60,929 nt of DNA from UBA3871 sp041797745 (GTDB lineage: Bacteria > Bacillota > Clostridia > Peptostreptococcales > Anaerovoracaceae). The notes beneath the pieces are model-generated. The model was given only the letters and a program-made list of their open reading frames with translations. It was not told where the DNA came from and did no database searches. The stretch spans positions 1-60,929 of the forward strand of contig JBHBZU010000055.1 in NCBI GenBank assembly GCA_041797745.1. The letters run 5' to 3'. Below are positions 52,241 through 60,929 of the stretch, piece by piece. Within the stretch, counting starts at the first letter, position 1. Every line of letters begins with the position of its first letter. Position numbers and translations under genes: made by a program.

Positions 52241-54425
52241 TGAGTGCCTTATCTACCTTTTCCTTAAAGAATTTAATGTATGTCTTGTAAATATAATCAA
52301 AAATTATAATAGCTAAAGCTCCTAAAACAATACCGAATAACAAGGAATATCCTGTTCTTGCAAAGCCTAGATAAAGAGGGGTTCTGATATGCATAAAGGT
52401 ATTTACCACCGAGGTCAATCCTATTACCCCGCAAAGTCCAAAAAGGATAGTCAAAAGTTTCAAATGCCTTTGGCTGCAATATACCATCATCATAATTGCA
52501 GGGAAAGCGAAAAGAAATTCTTTAGTTCTGGGTCTTGCAATAAGATTGTCCTCCAAGAAGTTACGGAATAACATTTCCATTGAGGAAACCTGAATGGAGC
52601 TGTCGTGTCCCGTTCTTGAAATATAGTAATATCCCACCAAGCCTAAAAGTCCTGCGGCTACACACATCCAAACCGAAATTTTCAATTCGCACAAGTCCTT
52701 AATATCGTGTAATTCCAGTTGACCGATATGTCTCTTTCGGCTTCCGAAGCCATAATATGCCAAATATGCCACTGCAAAATATGCAATCGGTAACAGCTGG
52801 GATAATTTTACGCCTCTGAAAACTGAAATTTCCAGCATATAGTTTGTTTGAGATATCGGAGCTGCCGTCATCACACCGCCCATAAGGGAAATGCACACCC
52901 CCACTGCCAGCGTCATAGCTGCAAAGCCTATGATTTTAACAAGACTAATGCCCTCTTCTTCCGCTATATATCTGGATTGAGCCGTAACATAGGTTACCGC
53001 AAGACAGGCAAATACCACCGCCGAAGCAAATGATGTTATCAAAACGGATGTATTAGGAAGCGATAAATATGCTAAAATCACACCTATTTTTCCAAGTCCG
53101 CTTAAGATGTTAGACCACTTGCGATTTATAGGTACAACCGATATAAGAAGCAGTACCGCACCCATAACCGCTCCAAAGCCTACCAAAATCTGAAACAGCT
53201 TTTGAGCCGTGATTGTCTTTTGTACTGACGCCTGCCCCATTGTAAAGCCGTGTTTATCCAAACGTGCAGCTAAATTTGAGAACATCTGCTGATATTCTTC
53301 CGGATTTGTAACATAAGTATGTTCATCCTTTAGATACTTAAAAGGCTTAAAATAAATAACTCTTATATTTCTTTCTGTAACTGCTCTAAACAGTGTATTT
53401 TCAATTTCTTCTGCCCCTGCATACCCGTAATACTGATATCTGTACTGAATGTAATTCCAAACGGTAAATACTCTTACGGTGTTGTAATCGGAAGCTCTTG
53501 CCACATCTTCCACCCCATACTGCATTATGTTTTGAAGCTGTGTGGTATTTTCAATAAGACCTATGGAAATATGATTATTGCAAATATATTCCTTTGCAAA
53601 GTCTATACCGTCATCGTAGCCTATAACCGCCTCGCCACCTGCTATGATATAGCTTGGTCTGATGTCGTACTTCTTATAGCCTGAAACTACCGCATTTGCG
53701 TAGTTATTGTCGTTCCATCCGCTATATGCCAAGGTTCTTGGGACAATTTCCATACCTGCTGCCTGAAGCGTCTTTACCTTTTCAGGATTTAAACCGAGGC
53801 TGATATACATAATCTTGCTGCTGACCACGTCGGTTCTTTCAATAAAACCGCCGGCTTTAGAGTTTTTGTACTTGTAAAGCTCTGAATAAAGCGCCATGTT
53901 TGAGCTGCCGTCAATGAGGAAGTAGGCTTTTACATTTTCTCCCTCTCCCTCTGTATAAGCTACATATCTGTCAGAAGCAAATCTCTCCTGTATTCCGCCT
54001 GTTACAAAGTTAGCGGCAACAGCACCGTCCGCTTCCACCAATACGTCAAATTTATCGTAGCCCTTATGGTTAATCTTTTCTATGAAGCCTTTCGGATATT
54101 CTTCATCCCATCCGGCTTTCTGAATAAGATCCGCCATCATCGTTCCCGTAACGGAAAGATTGGTGTTTTCCATAAGAGTAATCAAACTTTCCTCGGTAAG
54201 ACCCACCTTGGAAATCCCCATGTCTTTGAAATACTCAAGCCACCAATTCATGTCATAATCAGACTGTTCCACCATAGCCGCCAGCTCATCATAATCTAAA
54301 ACGACGTCATAGGTCTTGTCGTGGGCTTCAACGCTCCACCTTTCACCGATTAAAACCGCCGCCGCAATCATCATCAGCATAATCGCCGCAATTAATAATT
54401 TGTTCTTTGTTAAGAACTCTCTCAT
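52233..54425 (-). CDS. DUF5693 family polytopic membrane protein
   Basis: 730 residues: one N-terminal helix, a large extracytoplasmic domain (about 40-400; DYDELAAMVEQSD, YFKDMGISKVGLTEESL, EIVPRTLAYSGWND), then about eight to nine helices. This is the uncharacterised DUF5693 group, regularly next to csaB in Clostridia. It might be a flippase- or ligase-like component for the wall polymer, but that rests only on context. It overlaps csaB and is preceded by GGGAGGAG. Confidence 0.82.
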   Translation of the reverse strand: MREFLTKNKLLIAAIMLMMIAAAVLIGERWSVEAHDKTYDVVLDYDELAAMVEQSDYDMNWWLEYFKDMGISKVGLTEESLITLMENTNLSVTGTMMADLIQKAGWDEEYPKGFIEKINHKGYDKFDVLVEADGAVAANFVTGGIQERFASDRYVAYTEGEGENVKAYFLIDGSSNMALYSELYKYKNSKAGGFIERTDVVSSKIMYISLGLNPEKVKTLQAAGMEIVPRTLAYSGWNDNNYANAVVSGYKKYDIRPSYIIAGGEAVIGYDDGIDFAKEYICNNHISIGLIENTTQLQNIMQYGVEDVARASDYNTVRVFTVWNYIQYRYQYYGYAGAEEIENTLFRAVTERNIRVIYFKPFKYLKDEHTYVTNPEEYQQMFSNLAARLDKHGFTMGQASVQKTITAQKLFQILVGFGAVMGAVLLLISVVPINRKWSNILSGLGKIGVILAYLSLPNTSVLITSFASAVVFACLAVTYVTAQSRYIAEEEGISLVKIIGFAAMTLAVGVCISLMGGVMTAAPISQTNYMLEISVFRGVKLSQLLPIAYFAVAYLAYYGFGSRKRHIGQLELHDIKDLCELKISVWMCVAAGLLGLVGYYYISRTGHDSSIQVSSMEMLFRNFLEDNLIARPRTKEFLFAFPAIMMMVYCSQRHLKLLTILFGLCGVIGLTSVVNTFMHIRTPLYLGFARTGYSLLFGIVLGALAIIIFDYIYKTYIKFFKEKVDKALNV

Positions 54426-54440
54426 TATAAAGTCTCCTCC

Positions 54441-54854
54441 CTACTTTATGCTGTATTTACCCCTTACCATAAGATAGCTTTCTGTCCAAACCTGTATGCC
54501 TCTACCGTCGTCTCTGGGCACCATCAAAAGATGGTTCGTATTTACTTTGTCGGTAGTCATAAGGTCTTTCCCCAGCGTTAAGTCCGATACACCGTTAGCT
54601 CCGTTGCCAATGGCGGTGGCTTCACCACTTCGCAATATAATTTCCGTACCTGCACCGCCTAGGATTTTCTGATTTGCCTGAAGATGTACTACTTCATAAG
54701 CAAGTGCGCTATCCACATAACTCTTGGATACCAAAGGATCTTCGCTGGAGCCGGGAGTGTTGGCGCTTCCAAATACCATGGTGCAGCCACCATAGACCGA
54801 AATGGCTGTAAAAATCATAGTTATGATAACCGTAATAACCGTATTTTTCTTCAT
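54441..54854 (-). CDS. conserved exported protein, unknown
   Basis: 137 residues with an N-terminal helix (VITVIITMIFTAISVYGGCTMVFG) that acts as signal peptide or anchor, and a short exported domain (DPLVSKSYVDSALAY, VHLQANQKILGGAGTEIILRSGEATAI, NHLLMVPRDDGRGIQVW). I know the pattern only as a conserved Clostridia protein preceding DUF5693 and CsaB. GGC before TMVFG does not form a proper lipobox. GGGGGAA lies before the ATG. Confidence 0.78.
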   Translation of the reverse strand: MKKNTVITVIITMIFTAISVYGGCTMVFGSANTPGSSEDPLVSKSYVDSALAYEVVHLQANQKILGGAGTEIILRSGEATAIGNGANGVSDLTLGKDLMTTDKVNTNHLLMVPRDDGRGIQVWTESYLMVRGKYSIK

Positions 54855-54869
54855 TTTTCCCCCTATTTT

Positions 54870-55901
54870 TTATTCAAACTCTCTCATTGCCAACGGAAGA
54901 TATGTAAGAATATCCTTGGCTGTCATTCCTCTCATGGATAGATTTTCAGCAGCTAAATCTCCTGCTCTGCCGTGAATATATGCTCCACATCTTGCTGCTT
55001 CAGCGCTAAACATCCCCTGCGCCGCCAGCCCTGCAATAACTCCTGTCAACACATCACCGCTGCCTCCGGTTGCCATGCCTGAATTGCCGGAAGTGTTGAA
55101 AGTACTTTTATCGAAAGCAGTTACTACTGTATCTGCATGCTTCATAAGGGTAATAACTCCGAATTTCTTGCTTACCATCTGTGCAAACTGAGCATACTCT
55201 TCCGCCATTTCAGTTCTTTCCCGTTCAGGCATTTCTTCAAACTCCACGTTCAAAAGTCTCTTCATTTCTTTTCTGTGAGGAGTGAAAATTACTTGCCCTG
55301 GAGCATTTTTGATGGTTTCCAGTGCGCTCTTTCCCTCTGCTGACCAAACGGTTCTGGAAATGAGATTTAAGGCATCAGCGTCTATTATTATAGTCCCTGA
55401 ATATAGGCGTATTACAGAGAAAATCATCTCTGCTTCCATTTCCGCCTTGGAAAGCCCCGGACCTATTATAATGGCTTGATACTCCATAAGCCACTCTCTA
55501 AAGGTAACTTCATCTCTTTCTGCCATTTGACAAACCTGTTTTCTGTCAATACAAGTTGCCTCAGGAATTAGAATTTGAAGAGTATCTATAATCTCATCAG
55601 GTACACAAAGCCTAACAAGTCCCGCTCCTGTTTTAAGAGCGGCTCCGGCAGATAAGAATGCCGCACCTGACATACCGCGAGAACCGGCAATAACCAACAC
55701 CTTTCCCTGCGTTCCCTTATGCGCATTCCATGGAAGATTTGGTATCCGTTGTTTTACGAAGTCATAGTCTACCATCCTATGACTCGCGGTAAACTCTTGC
55801 CAACGGTCAGTAAGTTCTTCTCCCTCGCAAAAGTCTCCATAAGTATTAAAACCGTTCTCGTCAGGAAAAGCTCCCTGATTTCCAAAAAATTCTTCATACA
55901 T
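54870..55901 (-). CDS. nnrD: ADP/ATP-dependent NAD(P)H-hydrate dehydratase (NnrD domain)
   Basis: 343 residues. After about 50 unusual N-terminal residues (acidic, Phe/Gly-rich, no known domain) the ribokinase-like YjeF C-terminal domain follows: HKGTQGKVLVIAGSRGMSGAAFLSAGAALKTGAGLVRL, IIDADALNLI, TPHRKEMKRLL and NSGMATGGSGDVLTGVIAGLAAQG. It repairs hydrated NAD(P)H. The epimerase NnrE domain, often fused, is absent and not nearby. TPHPGE, usual in the family, is TPHRKE here. Confidence 0.9.
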   Translation of the reverse strand: MYEEFFGNQGAFPDENGFNTYGDFCEGEELTDRWQEFTASHRMVDYDFVKQRIPNLPWNAHKGTQGKVLVIAGSRGMSGAAFLSAGAALKTGAGLVRLCVPDEIIDTLQILIPEATCIDRKQVCQMAERDEVTFREWLMEYQAIIIGPGLSKAEMEAEMIFSVIRLYSGTIIIDADALNLISRTVWSAEGKSALETIKNAPGQVIFTPHRKEMKRLLNVEFEEMPERERTEMAEEYAQFAQMVSKKFGVITLMKHADTVVTAFDKSTFNTSGNSGMATGGSGDVLTGVIAGLAAQGMFSAEAARCGAYIHGRAGDLAAENLSMRGMTAKDILTYLPLAMREFE

Positions 55902-55926
55902 AGATTTTTCCTCTATCTAAAACAAA

Positions 55927-57360
55927 CTATAGGCTTAAAATTAACAATGCCAAAGTGCAATAAGTAGTTGCCGAAACCATATCGGTGATGGATGAAATCA
56001 TAGGATTTGCCATGAGAGCAGGGTCGATACCAAGCTTTTTAGCGGCTATAGGTAAAGCTCCTCCCACTACTTTGGCAAAGAGTACTACCAGCAAGATGGC
56101 CGAGCTGACAGTTGCCGCAACAAATACCGACTCTCTGTCAATTAACATTATCTTGGCAAAATTGATTAGGCTGAGAACAAAGCCTGCACAGAACGCAATT
56201 CTTACTTCTTTCCAGATAACTTTTATCATGTCATCCGACTCCAGTTCTCCTATTGCCATACCGCGAATAACCAAGGTGGCTGCCTGAGAGCCCGTATTAC
56301 CGCCTGTACCCATAACAAGCGGTAAGTAGGATACCAGAACAATCATGCTCGAAAGCATGTCCTCAAACTGCGAAATTATGGCTCCTGTGAACATAGAGGC
56401 TACAGCCAGGAAAATGAGCCAAGGCAGCCTGCTTTTAGCATGGCTCACCACACCCATATCCAGATAATCCGTATCGGTGTCGTCAATAATACCCGCCATA
56501 CGCTGAATATCCTCTGTGTTCTCATCTTCAATTACATCAATGATATCGTCAACTGTGATGATACCCACAAGTCTGTCTTCATTGTCTACTACCGGAATAG
56601 CGAGGAAGCTGTACTTCTTAAATACGTCTGAAACTTCTTCCTGGTCGTCATACACATTTACACTGACAAAATCCTCTTCCATAATTGTGCTGATAAGCAG
56701 GCTGTCGTCGGAAATAACCAAAGTACGAAGAGAAACGATACCTATCAGCTTTCTCCCCTGCTCCTTTACATAGCAGGTATAGATAGTTTCTGAATCCATT
56801 CCCTCTTTTTTAATATAGTCAAGAGCCTGTCTAACGGTCATCTCTTTTCTCAAAGAAATGTAATCCGGTGTCATCAGAGTTCCTGCACAGTTTTCCGGAT
56901 AGTTCAGGAAAGTATTAATCAGTTTTCTTTCATTCTTCGGAGTCTGCTCCAAAATCTTATCTATAAGATTTGCAGGAAGCTCCTCCAAAACGTCAATCAT
57001 GTCATCAAATGCCAGTTCGTCCATGATGTAGTTAACTTCCATCTGGCTGATACTGGACACTATACGTACCTGATCGTCAATGGGCAAATATGCAAACACA
57101 TCCACAGATACGTCTTTTGGTAACATACGGAACATGAGAATAGCTTTTTCAATATCCAGTTCGTCGATTACCTCTTCTAAAATTTCTGCAATATCCGCCT
57201 CATTAAGTTCCAGAAGAACTTCGCGGATCTGTTTATATTTCTTTTCCTCTAAGAGTTGTTCTATCTGTTCAAATAACTCTTCAAAAATTTCATCAAAACT
57301 CTTTTCTTCTATTTCTTCAATGATGTCTTCAAGACTCATATTTTCATTTCTTCCATCCAT
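55927..57360 (-). CDS. mgtE: magnesium transporter MgtE
   Basis: 477 residues. Cytosolic N domain of helical repeats (about 10-120), two CBS domains (about 140-260; FLAIPVVDNEDRLVGIITVDDIIDVI), a plug helix and five membrane helices with the selectivity region YLPLVMGTGGNTGSQAATLVIRG and ALPIAAKKLGIDPALMANP. This is a complete MgtE gated by cytosolic Mg2+. The start at 57360 follows AAAGGAGGG; upstream in-frame ATGs precede that site. Confidence 0.95.
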   Translation of the reverse strand: MDGRNENMSLEDIIEEIEEKSFDEIFEELFEQIEQLLEEKKYKQIREVLLELNEADIAEILEEVIDELDIEKAILMFRMLPKDVSVDVFAYLPIDDQVRIVSSISQMEVNYIMDELAFDDMIDVLEELPANLIDKILEQTPKNERKLINTFLNYPENCAGTLMTPDYISLRKEMTVRQALDYIKKEGMDSETIYTCYVKEQGRKLIGIVSLRTLVISDDSLLISTIMEEDFVSVNVYDDQEEVSDVFKKYSFLAIPVVDNEDRLVGIITVDDIIDVIEDENTEDIQRMAGIIDDTDTDYLDMGVVSHAKSRLPWLIFLAVASMFTGAIISQFEDMLSSMIVLVSYLPLVMGTGGNTGSQAATLVIRGMAIGELESDDMIKVIWKEVRIAFCAGFVLSLINFAKIMLIDRESVFVAATVSSAILLVVLFAKVVGGALPIAAKKLGIDPALMANPMISSITDMVSATTYCTLALLILSL

Positions 57361-57460
57361 TTGAAGCCCTCCTTTCCTCATATTATGCCTAAAAAAAGAC
57401 ATAACCATACATTTTTAATGATAACATTTTATTCCTTTTATTACAAGCATAGCACCACTA

Positions 57461-57500
57461 AAAAATCCTCCCTGATGTAGAAAATAGGGAGGATTTTTTA
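57461..57500. terminator. intrinsic terminator after the chemoreceptor gene
   Basis: AAAAATCCTCCCT (57461-57473) pairs with AGGGAGGATTTTT (57486-57498). T-runs follow on both strands. It separates the chemoreceptor gene from mgtE. Confidence 0.85.
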
Positions 57501-57533
57501 TTACTTAAACCGATATTAGACTACCGTATTTTA

Positions 57534-60500
57534 TTAGTATTTGTCATTTGCTCCTGAAAAAGCTTCTTCTAAAACGATAGTAGGCATTTCAGTTTCAGCC
57601 TTTTTTACAGGCGCAGGAATACTTGCAGTTTTTGCTGTAGGATTGTACTTTCCTGACTCAAGGTTAAATCTTGCCACCAAGTTCTTTAAGGAATCTGCCT
57701 GGCTGAAGAGTTCCTCGGAGGATGCCGCAGATTCTTCGGAAGTTGCAGAATTGCTCTGAACTACCTGATTTACCTGCTCAATTCCTACGTTAACTTCATC
57801 AATACCCTTTGACTGTTCTGCGGATACAATAGCAATCTTATCGCAGAGAGTAGCTGTTGCTGTTATACCCTCTACTATTTCTCCTAAAGCCTCAGCAGTC
57901 TTATTAGCAATGGTTGTACCTGCTTCAACCTTTGAGATGGAGCCCTCGATGAGACTTGTAGTCTCGCTGGCAGCCTCTGCGGACTTGGCAGCCAAATTAC
58001 GAACTTCATCAGCTACCACAGCAAAGCCCTTGCCGTGTACTCCTGCCCTTGCCGCCTCTACCGCTGCGTTTAACGCAAGAATATTAGTCTGGAATGCGAT
58101 ATCATCAATTACCTTAATAATCTTTGAAATGTTAGCGGAAGATTCATTGATTTCATCCATGGATACCAGCATATCTTTCATCTGCTCATTACCCTGCTCC
58201 GCCTTATGCATTACGTCGGAGGAAAGCTCTGAAGCCTTTGTTGCGTCTTCTGTATTTTGTCTTGTCTGTGCCGCTACATGTCCGATGGTGGAAGTTAATT
58301 CCTGTACTGCGGAAGCCTGTTTAGTGGAGCCCTCAGCAAGAATGCTTGCACCCTCTGAAAGCTGCTTGGAACCACTGGCTACCTGCTCGGAAGCCTGATT
58401 AATCTTTGTCATAACCTCTGTCAGATTAGAAATGATACCTGTCATGGCATGTTTAATCTGAACAAATTCTCCCTCGTAGCAGTCGCTAATAGAAACTGTA
58501 AGGTCTCCATCACCGATGGCAGCCAGTACTTCGGAAATTTCGCTTATAATGCTTTGGAGAGAATCAGCGGTGTTGTTTAAGGCATCTTTCATATCTCTGT
58601 ATGTGCCCTCGTACTTTCCTGTAACCTTAGCACTTAAATCGCCTCTTGAAATCTTTCCTAAAGCTTCCTTAATTTCGTTTACAGGATTTTCGATGGCATC
58701 AATAGTTTCATTTAAGCCCTGCATTACCTTGGCATACTCGCCGTTGTAGGTTGCTACATCCGCTCTCACTGTGAGATTACCCTCAATAGCCGCTCCTGCA
58801 ATTTTCAGAGTATCGCTTACCAGTGAACCGATAGCTGCTGTAACCTGATCAACTGCTTCATCAATAGCAATAAACTTGCTTTCAACATCGGTTGTATACT
58901 TGTTTGTAGGGATATCATTGTCTCTGAATGTGAAGTTACCCATAGCAAGATGGTTGAGGTTCTCCTGCAATCTTTCAACTGCACCGTCTGTATATTCTGC
59001 AACCCTGATAATTGCGGAAAGGTCCTGAATGGAACCGACGTAACCTGTGTTGGTACCGTTCATATCCTGAAGATGTGCGGTAGTCTGCTGGTATACGCCC
59101 TCTTCAATATTGAAGTTATAGGAATCTTCCCCTCTGTTGAGTCTGCTTATACCGTCAATATCTATATCGCTTAAATAAGCCTTTTTACCGTAAAGGGATT
59201 CTCTGTCATTTGCAATACCTTTCTTGCGGAGGAACTCGAAGAATCTCTTGTTAATCAAAGTCCAGTTTCCATCCATGTCTGTAACCTGTACAGAAATAGG
59301 AATGGAATCGATGATGTTGCTGTACCAGTTGGTATTTTCAACAATCATATCTAAAGTCTTGTTGATACCGTCAATTACACTTCTGTATTCGCCCTGATAC
59401 TTTTCAACATTGGCTCTAACGTTATAATCACCTGAAAGGGCTGCTTGAGCCATTCCTTGAGTATCCTCTACCAAGGCTCTTATGCTGTTAACAGCCGCTG
59501 CCAGCTGGTCGATAATAACCGCAAAATCACCCGGCTTGTCATTTTCAATCACAGGCAATTCACCTGCACCAAGCATCATAATAGCTGAAGCTAAATAATC
59601 CACCTGTTCCATGATGGTATCAACTGTCTGATTGGTTCCGTTGATAAGCAGTTTATAACCGCCCTCAAACTTGGAAGCATCGCTTCTGAACTTTGTATCG
59701 CCCTCTTGGAAATGCTTGTTAAGTTCCACAAATTCTTCAACCAGAGCTTTTAATGTACCAATTACCTTAACCATCGCCACATTGATAACATCATCCTCTG
59801 ATCTTACTACAATATCAATATCCTCTTCACCGGCAGCAAGCCCTCTTAAAGCAGCCGCCTGAGCCTTGGAATTTTCAACTACATCTGCAAAGGCATTTTT
59901 CAGTTCGCCTATTTCGTCATATACGACCTCATCCTTTTCGATGTCGATATTAACCTTACCTTGAGCCAGTTCCTTGGCTATAGCAACTGCCGTAGAAAGA
60001 CCTATTCTTATGTTTCTGGTAATCATAGTGTTAAGAAGCAGCATTAAGAATATTGCTACCGCTATGATTACGCTAATGGTAATAAATAGGAGCAAGAAAG
60101 TCTGCTGACTGGATTCAGCCGTGATTAAGGATTCTTCCTTGGCATAACCTATCAGCTTGGAAATGGAACCGTCAACTGCTCGTCTGGCTTCTTCAAATTC
60201 AGGATAATGAGCTTCCGCTGTTGCATAGTCATGAGCGCTTAATGCCTCATCCATATGTTCTCGAACGCCTCTGTAGGTTTCAAGAGCACCCTGCAATTCA
60301 TCGTAAGTCTCCTGTTCCCTTTCAGTTAAATCCATTTCTGCATATGAAACCAACAGTTCTTTGTCCTCATCCGTCCAAACTGTAATTTCTTTCAGCCTGT
60401 CATCAACTGTGGAATCATTCTTTTCCTCAAATATAATCAGGTAGTTATTTGCACTGTAAAGCAAATTAGCCTGAACTGTTTGCAGGTTTGAAGTTGGAAT

Positions 60501-60644
60501 AAAATCGTTGTTATAAAGTTCAGAAACATTTTTGTTTATGGTTCTCATTCCAAATACACCCATGAGACCCACGATAAGCATAATCACCATAGCGAAAATG
60601 CCATAAGTCATTAACTTTTTTCTTACTGTCATTTTGTTTAACAT
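57534..60644 (-). CDS. poly-HAMP methyl-accepting chemotaxis protein with PAS domain
   Basis: About 1036 residues: helix 1 (about 17-38), a four-helix-bundle sensor with DLTEREQETYDELQG, helix 2 (about 190-215), then a HAMP domain and several further HAMP-like repeats, a PAS-like domain (about 440-540; SIPISVQVTDMDGNWTLINKRF), more HAMP repeats (GNLTVRADVATYNGEYAKVMQGLN; GDLSAKVTGKYEGTYRDMKDALN) and the signalling domain with hairpin tip KVIDDIAFQTNILALNAAVEAARAGVHGKGFAVVADEVRNLA. The length is about double a standard receptor. No C-terminal NWETF-like tether is present. AGGAGG is spaced best for the ATG at 60644. No other chemotaxis genes are in the window. Confidence 0.92.
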   Translation of the reverse strand: MLNKMTVRKKLMTYGIFAMVIMLIVGLMGVFGMRTINKNVSELYNNDFIPTSNLQTVQANLLYSANNYLIIFEEKNDSTVDDRLKEITVWTDEDKELLVSYAEMDLTEREQETYDELQGALETYRGVREHMDEALSAHDYATAEAHYPEFEEARRAVDGSISKLIGYAKEESLITAESSQQTFLLLFITISVIIAVAIFLMLLLNTMITRNIRIGLSTAVAIAKELAQGKVNIDIEKDEVVYDEIGELKNAFADVVENSKAQAAALRGLAAGEEDIDIVVRSEDDVINVAMVKVIGTLKALVEEFVELNKHFQEGDTKFRSDASKFEGGYKLLINGTNQTVDTIMEQVDYLASAIMMLGAGELPVIENDKPGDFAVIIDQLAAAVNSIRALVEDTQGMAQAALSGDYNVRANVEKYQGEYRSVIDGINKTLDMIVENTNWYSNIIDSIPISVQVTDMDGNWTLINKRFFEFLRKKGIANDRESLYGKKAYLSDIDIDGISRLNRGEDSYNFNIEEGVYQQTTAHLQDMNGTNTGYVGSIQDLSAIIRVAEYTDGAVERLQENLNHLAMGNFTFRDNDIPTNKYTTDVESKFIAIDEAVDQVTAAIGSLVSDTLKIAGAAIEGNLTVRADVATYNGEYAKVMQGLNETIDAIENPVNEIKEALGKISRGDLSAKVTGKYEGTYRDMKDALNNTADSLQSIISEISEVLAAIGDGDLTVSISDCYEGEFVQIKHAMTGIISNLTEVMTKINQASEQVASGSKQLSEGASILAEGSTKQASAVQELTSTIGHVAAQTRQNTEDATKASELSSDVMHKAEQGNEQMKDMLVSMDEINESSANISKIIKVIDDIAFQTNILALNAAVEAARAGVHGKGFAVVADEVRNLAAKSAEAASETTSLIEGSISKVEAGTTIANKTAEALGEIVEGITATATLCDKIAIVSAEQSKGIDEVNVGIEQVNQVVQSNSATSEESAASSEELFSQADSLKNLVARFNLESGKYNPTAKTASIPAPVKKAETEMPTIVLEEAFSGANDKY

Positions 60645-60865
60645 CATATCCTCCTGACGCTTTCAATAATTTACTGTCACTTTCATTTTTGATTTTTATT
60701 CATATTTTCCCACAAACTCTACTACAAAAAAACATAGCTATACCAGTGTTTTAGGTCTAACTATGTCTAATAACATTTTATTTCTTGGCAACAAAAAACT
60801 AGCTAATGTAATTATTTAATTAAAACTCTAATACAATTTTTGACTAACTTTTCAAAACTTCTTAT

Positions 60866-60903
60866 ATGCCGGTATAGCCTGTTGTTTCAGGCATTTCCGG
60901 CAT
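60866..60903. other. imperfect stem-loop upstream of the chemoreceptor gene
   Basis: ATGCCGG pairs with CCGGCAT and, inside it, CCTG pairs with CAGG, with internal loops (TATAG and CATTT). It lies about 220 bases upstream of the receptor start. TTTTG follows on the plus strand. It could be a terminator for a gene outside the window or a leader structure. Confidence 0.45.
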
Positions 60904-60929
60904 TTTGTGTATCGGGAGATACTCACATA

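Noticed and set aside
60866..60903. cyclic di-GMP riboswitch upstream of the chemoreceptor gene
   Set aside because: It has a GC hairpin but lacks the conserved aptamer sequences of known c-di-GMP riboswitch classes.

Overview
The window looks like a chromosomal segment of a low-to-moderate GC, Gram-positive anaerobe of the Clostridia (Eubacteriales). The evidence is ribosome binding sites of the AGGAGG type throughout, a transketolase split into two genes, S-layer homology (SLH) domains with the pyruvyl transferase CsaB, an LtaS-type sulfatase, RmuC/RecX/YerC homologues, poly-HAMP chemoreceptors and HD-GYP response regulators. Nearly every gene is on the minus strand. Only a GIY-YIG protein, a GH18 protein and an AraC regulator are clearly plus-strand genes. 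No phage, insertion sequence, CRISPR array or rRNA was seen; one tRNA-Ser(CGA) is present.

Layout, left to right. 1-3300: a cobalamin-riboswitch transcription unit encoding a large secreted protein and a second exported protein cut by the window edge. 3371-6855: HD-GYP response regulator, orphan DNA methyltransferase, ROK sugar kinase, tRNA-Ser. 6959-10106: MFS transporter, GIY-YIG protein, cation/proton antiporter, and two copies of a dispersed palindromic repeat. 10330-18812: a long co-directional run (rmuC, metallophosphoesterase, deoB, pdp, four to five poorly known genes, deoD) centred on nucleoside salvage. 19082-27142: LtaS-like protein with an unusual C-terminal domain, GH18 protein, tcdA, recX, metallo-beta-lactamase-fold protein, phosphopantetheinyl transferase, yerC. 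27354-33893: a second cobalamin-riboswitch unit encoding a secreted DUF4430 protein and a 1637-residue SLH-anchored DUF4430 protein. 34018-40770: sseB-like gene, ctp, recJ, PcsB-like hydrolase, ftsX, ftsE. 41070-47127: MATE pump, two half ABC exporters (both frameshifted at A-tracts) and a divergent AraC regulator. 47206-60647: degenerate ParA-like ATPase, split transketolase, a cell-wall polymer block (WecG/TagA, CsaB, DUF5693), nnrD, mgtE and a very large chemoreceptor.

The most interesting system is the pair of B12-responsive leaders. Each has a recognisable cobalamin aptamer, a good upstream promoter and a downstream intrinsic terminator, and each drives exported proteins rather than biosynthesis or a classical ABC importer. 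Two of these proteins carry DUF4430, the domain related to the C-terminal domain of transcobalamin/intrinsic factor, and one is tied to the wall by three SLH repeats. CsaB, which makes the pyruvylated polymer bound by SLH domains, is encoded in the same window. I infer a surface corrinoid-capture apparatus of a Gram-positive cell. The leader of the second unit also carries a 23-codon ORF with a strong ribosome binding site.

Secondary points are the paired homopolymer frameshifts in the ABC exporter, an LtaS protein fused to what looks like a catalytically dead glycerophosphodiesterase fold, a family of intergenic palindromic repeats at three loci, and an Asp-to-Asn change at the expected catalytic position of DeoD.
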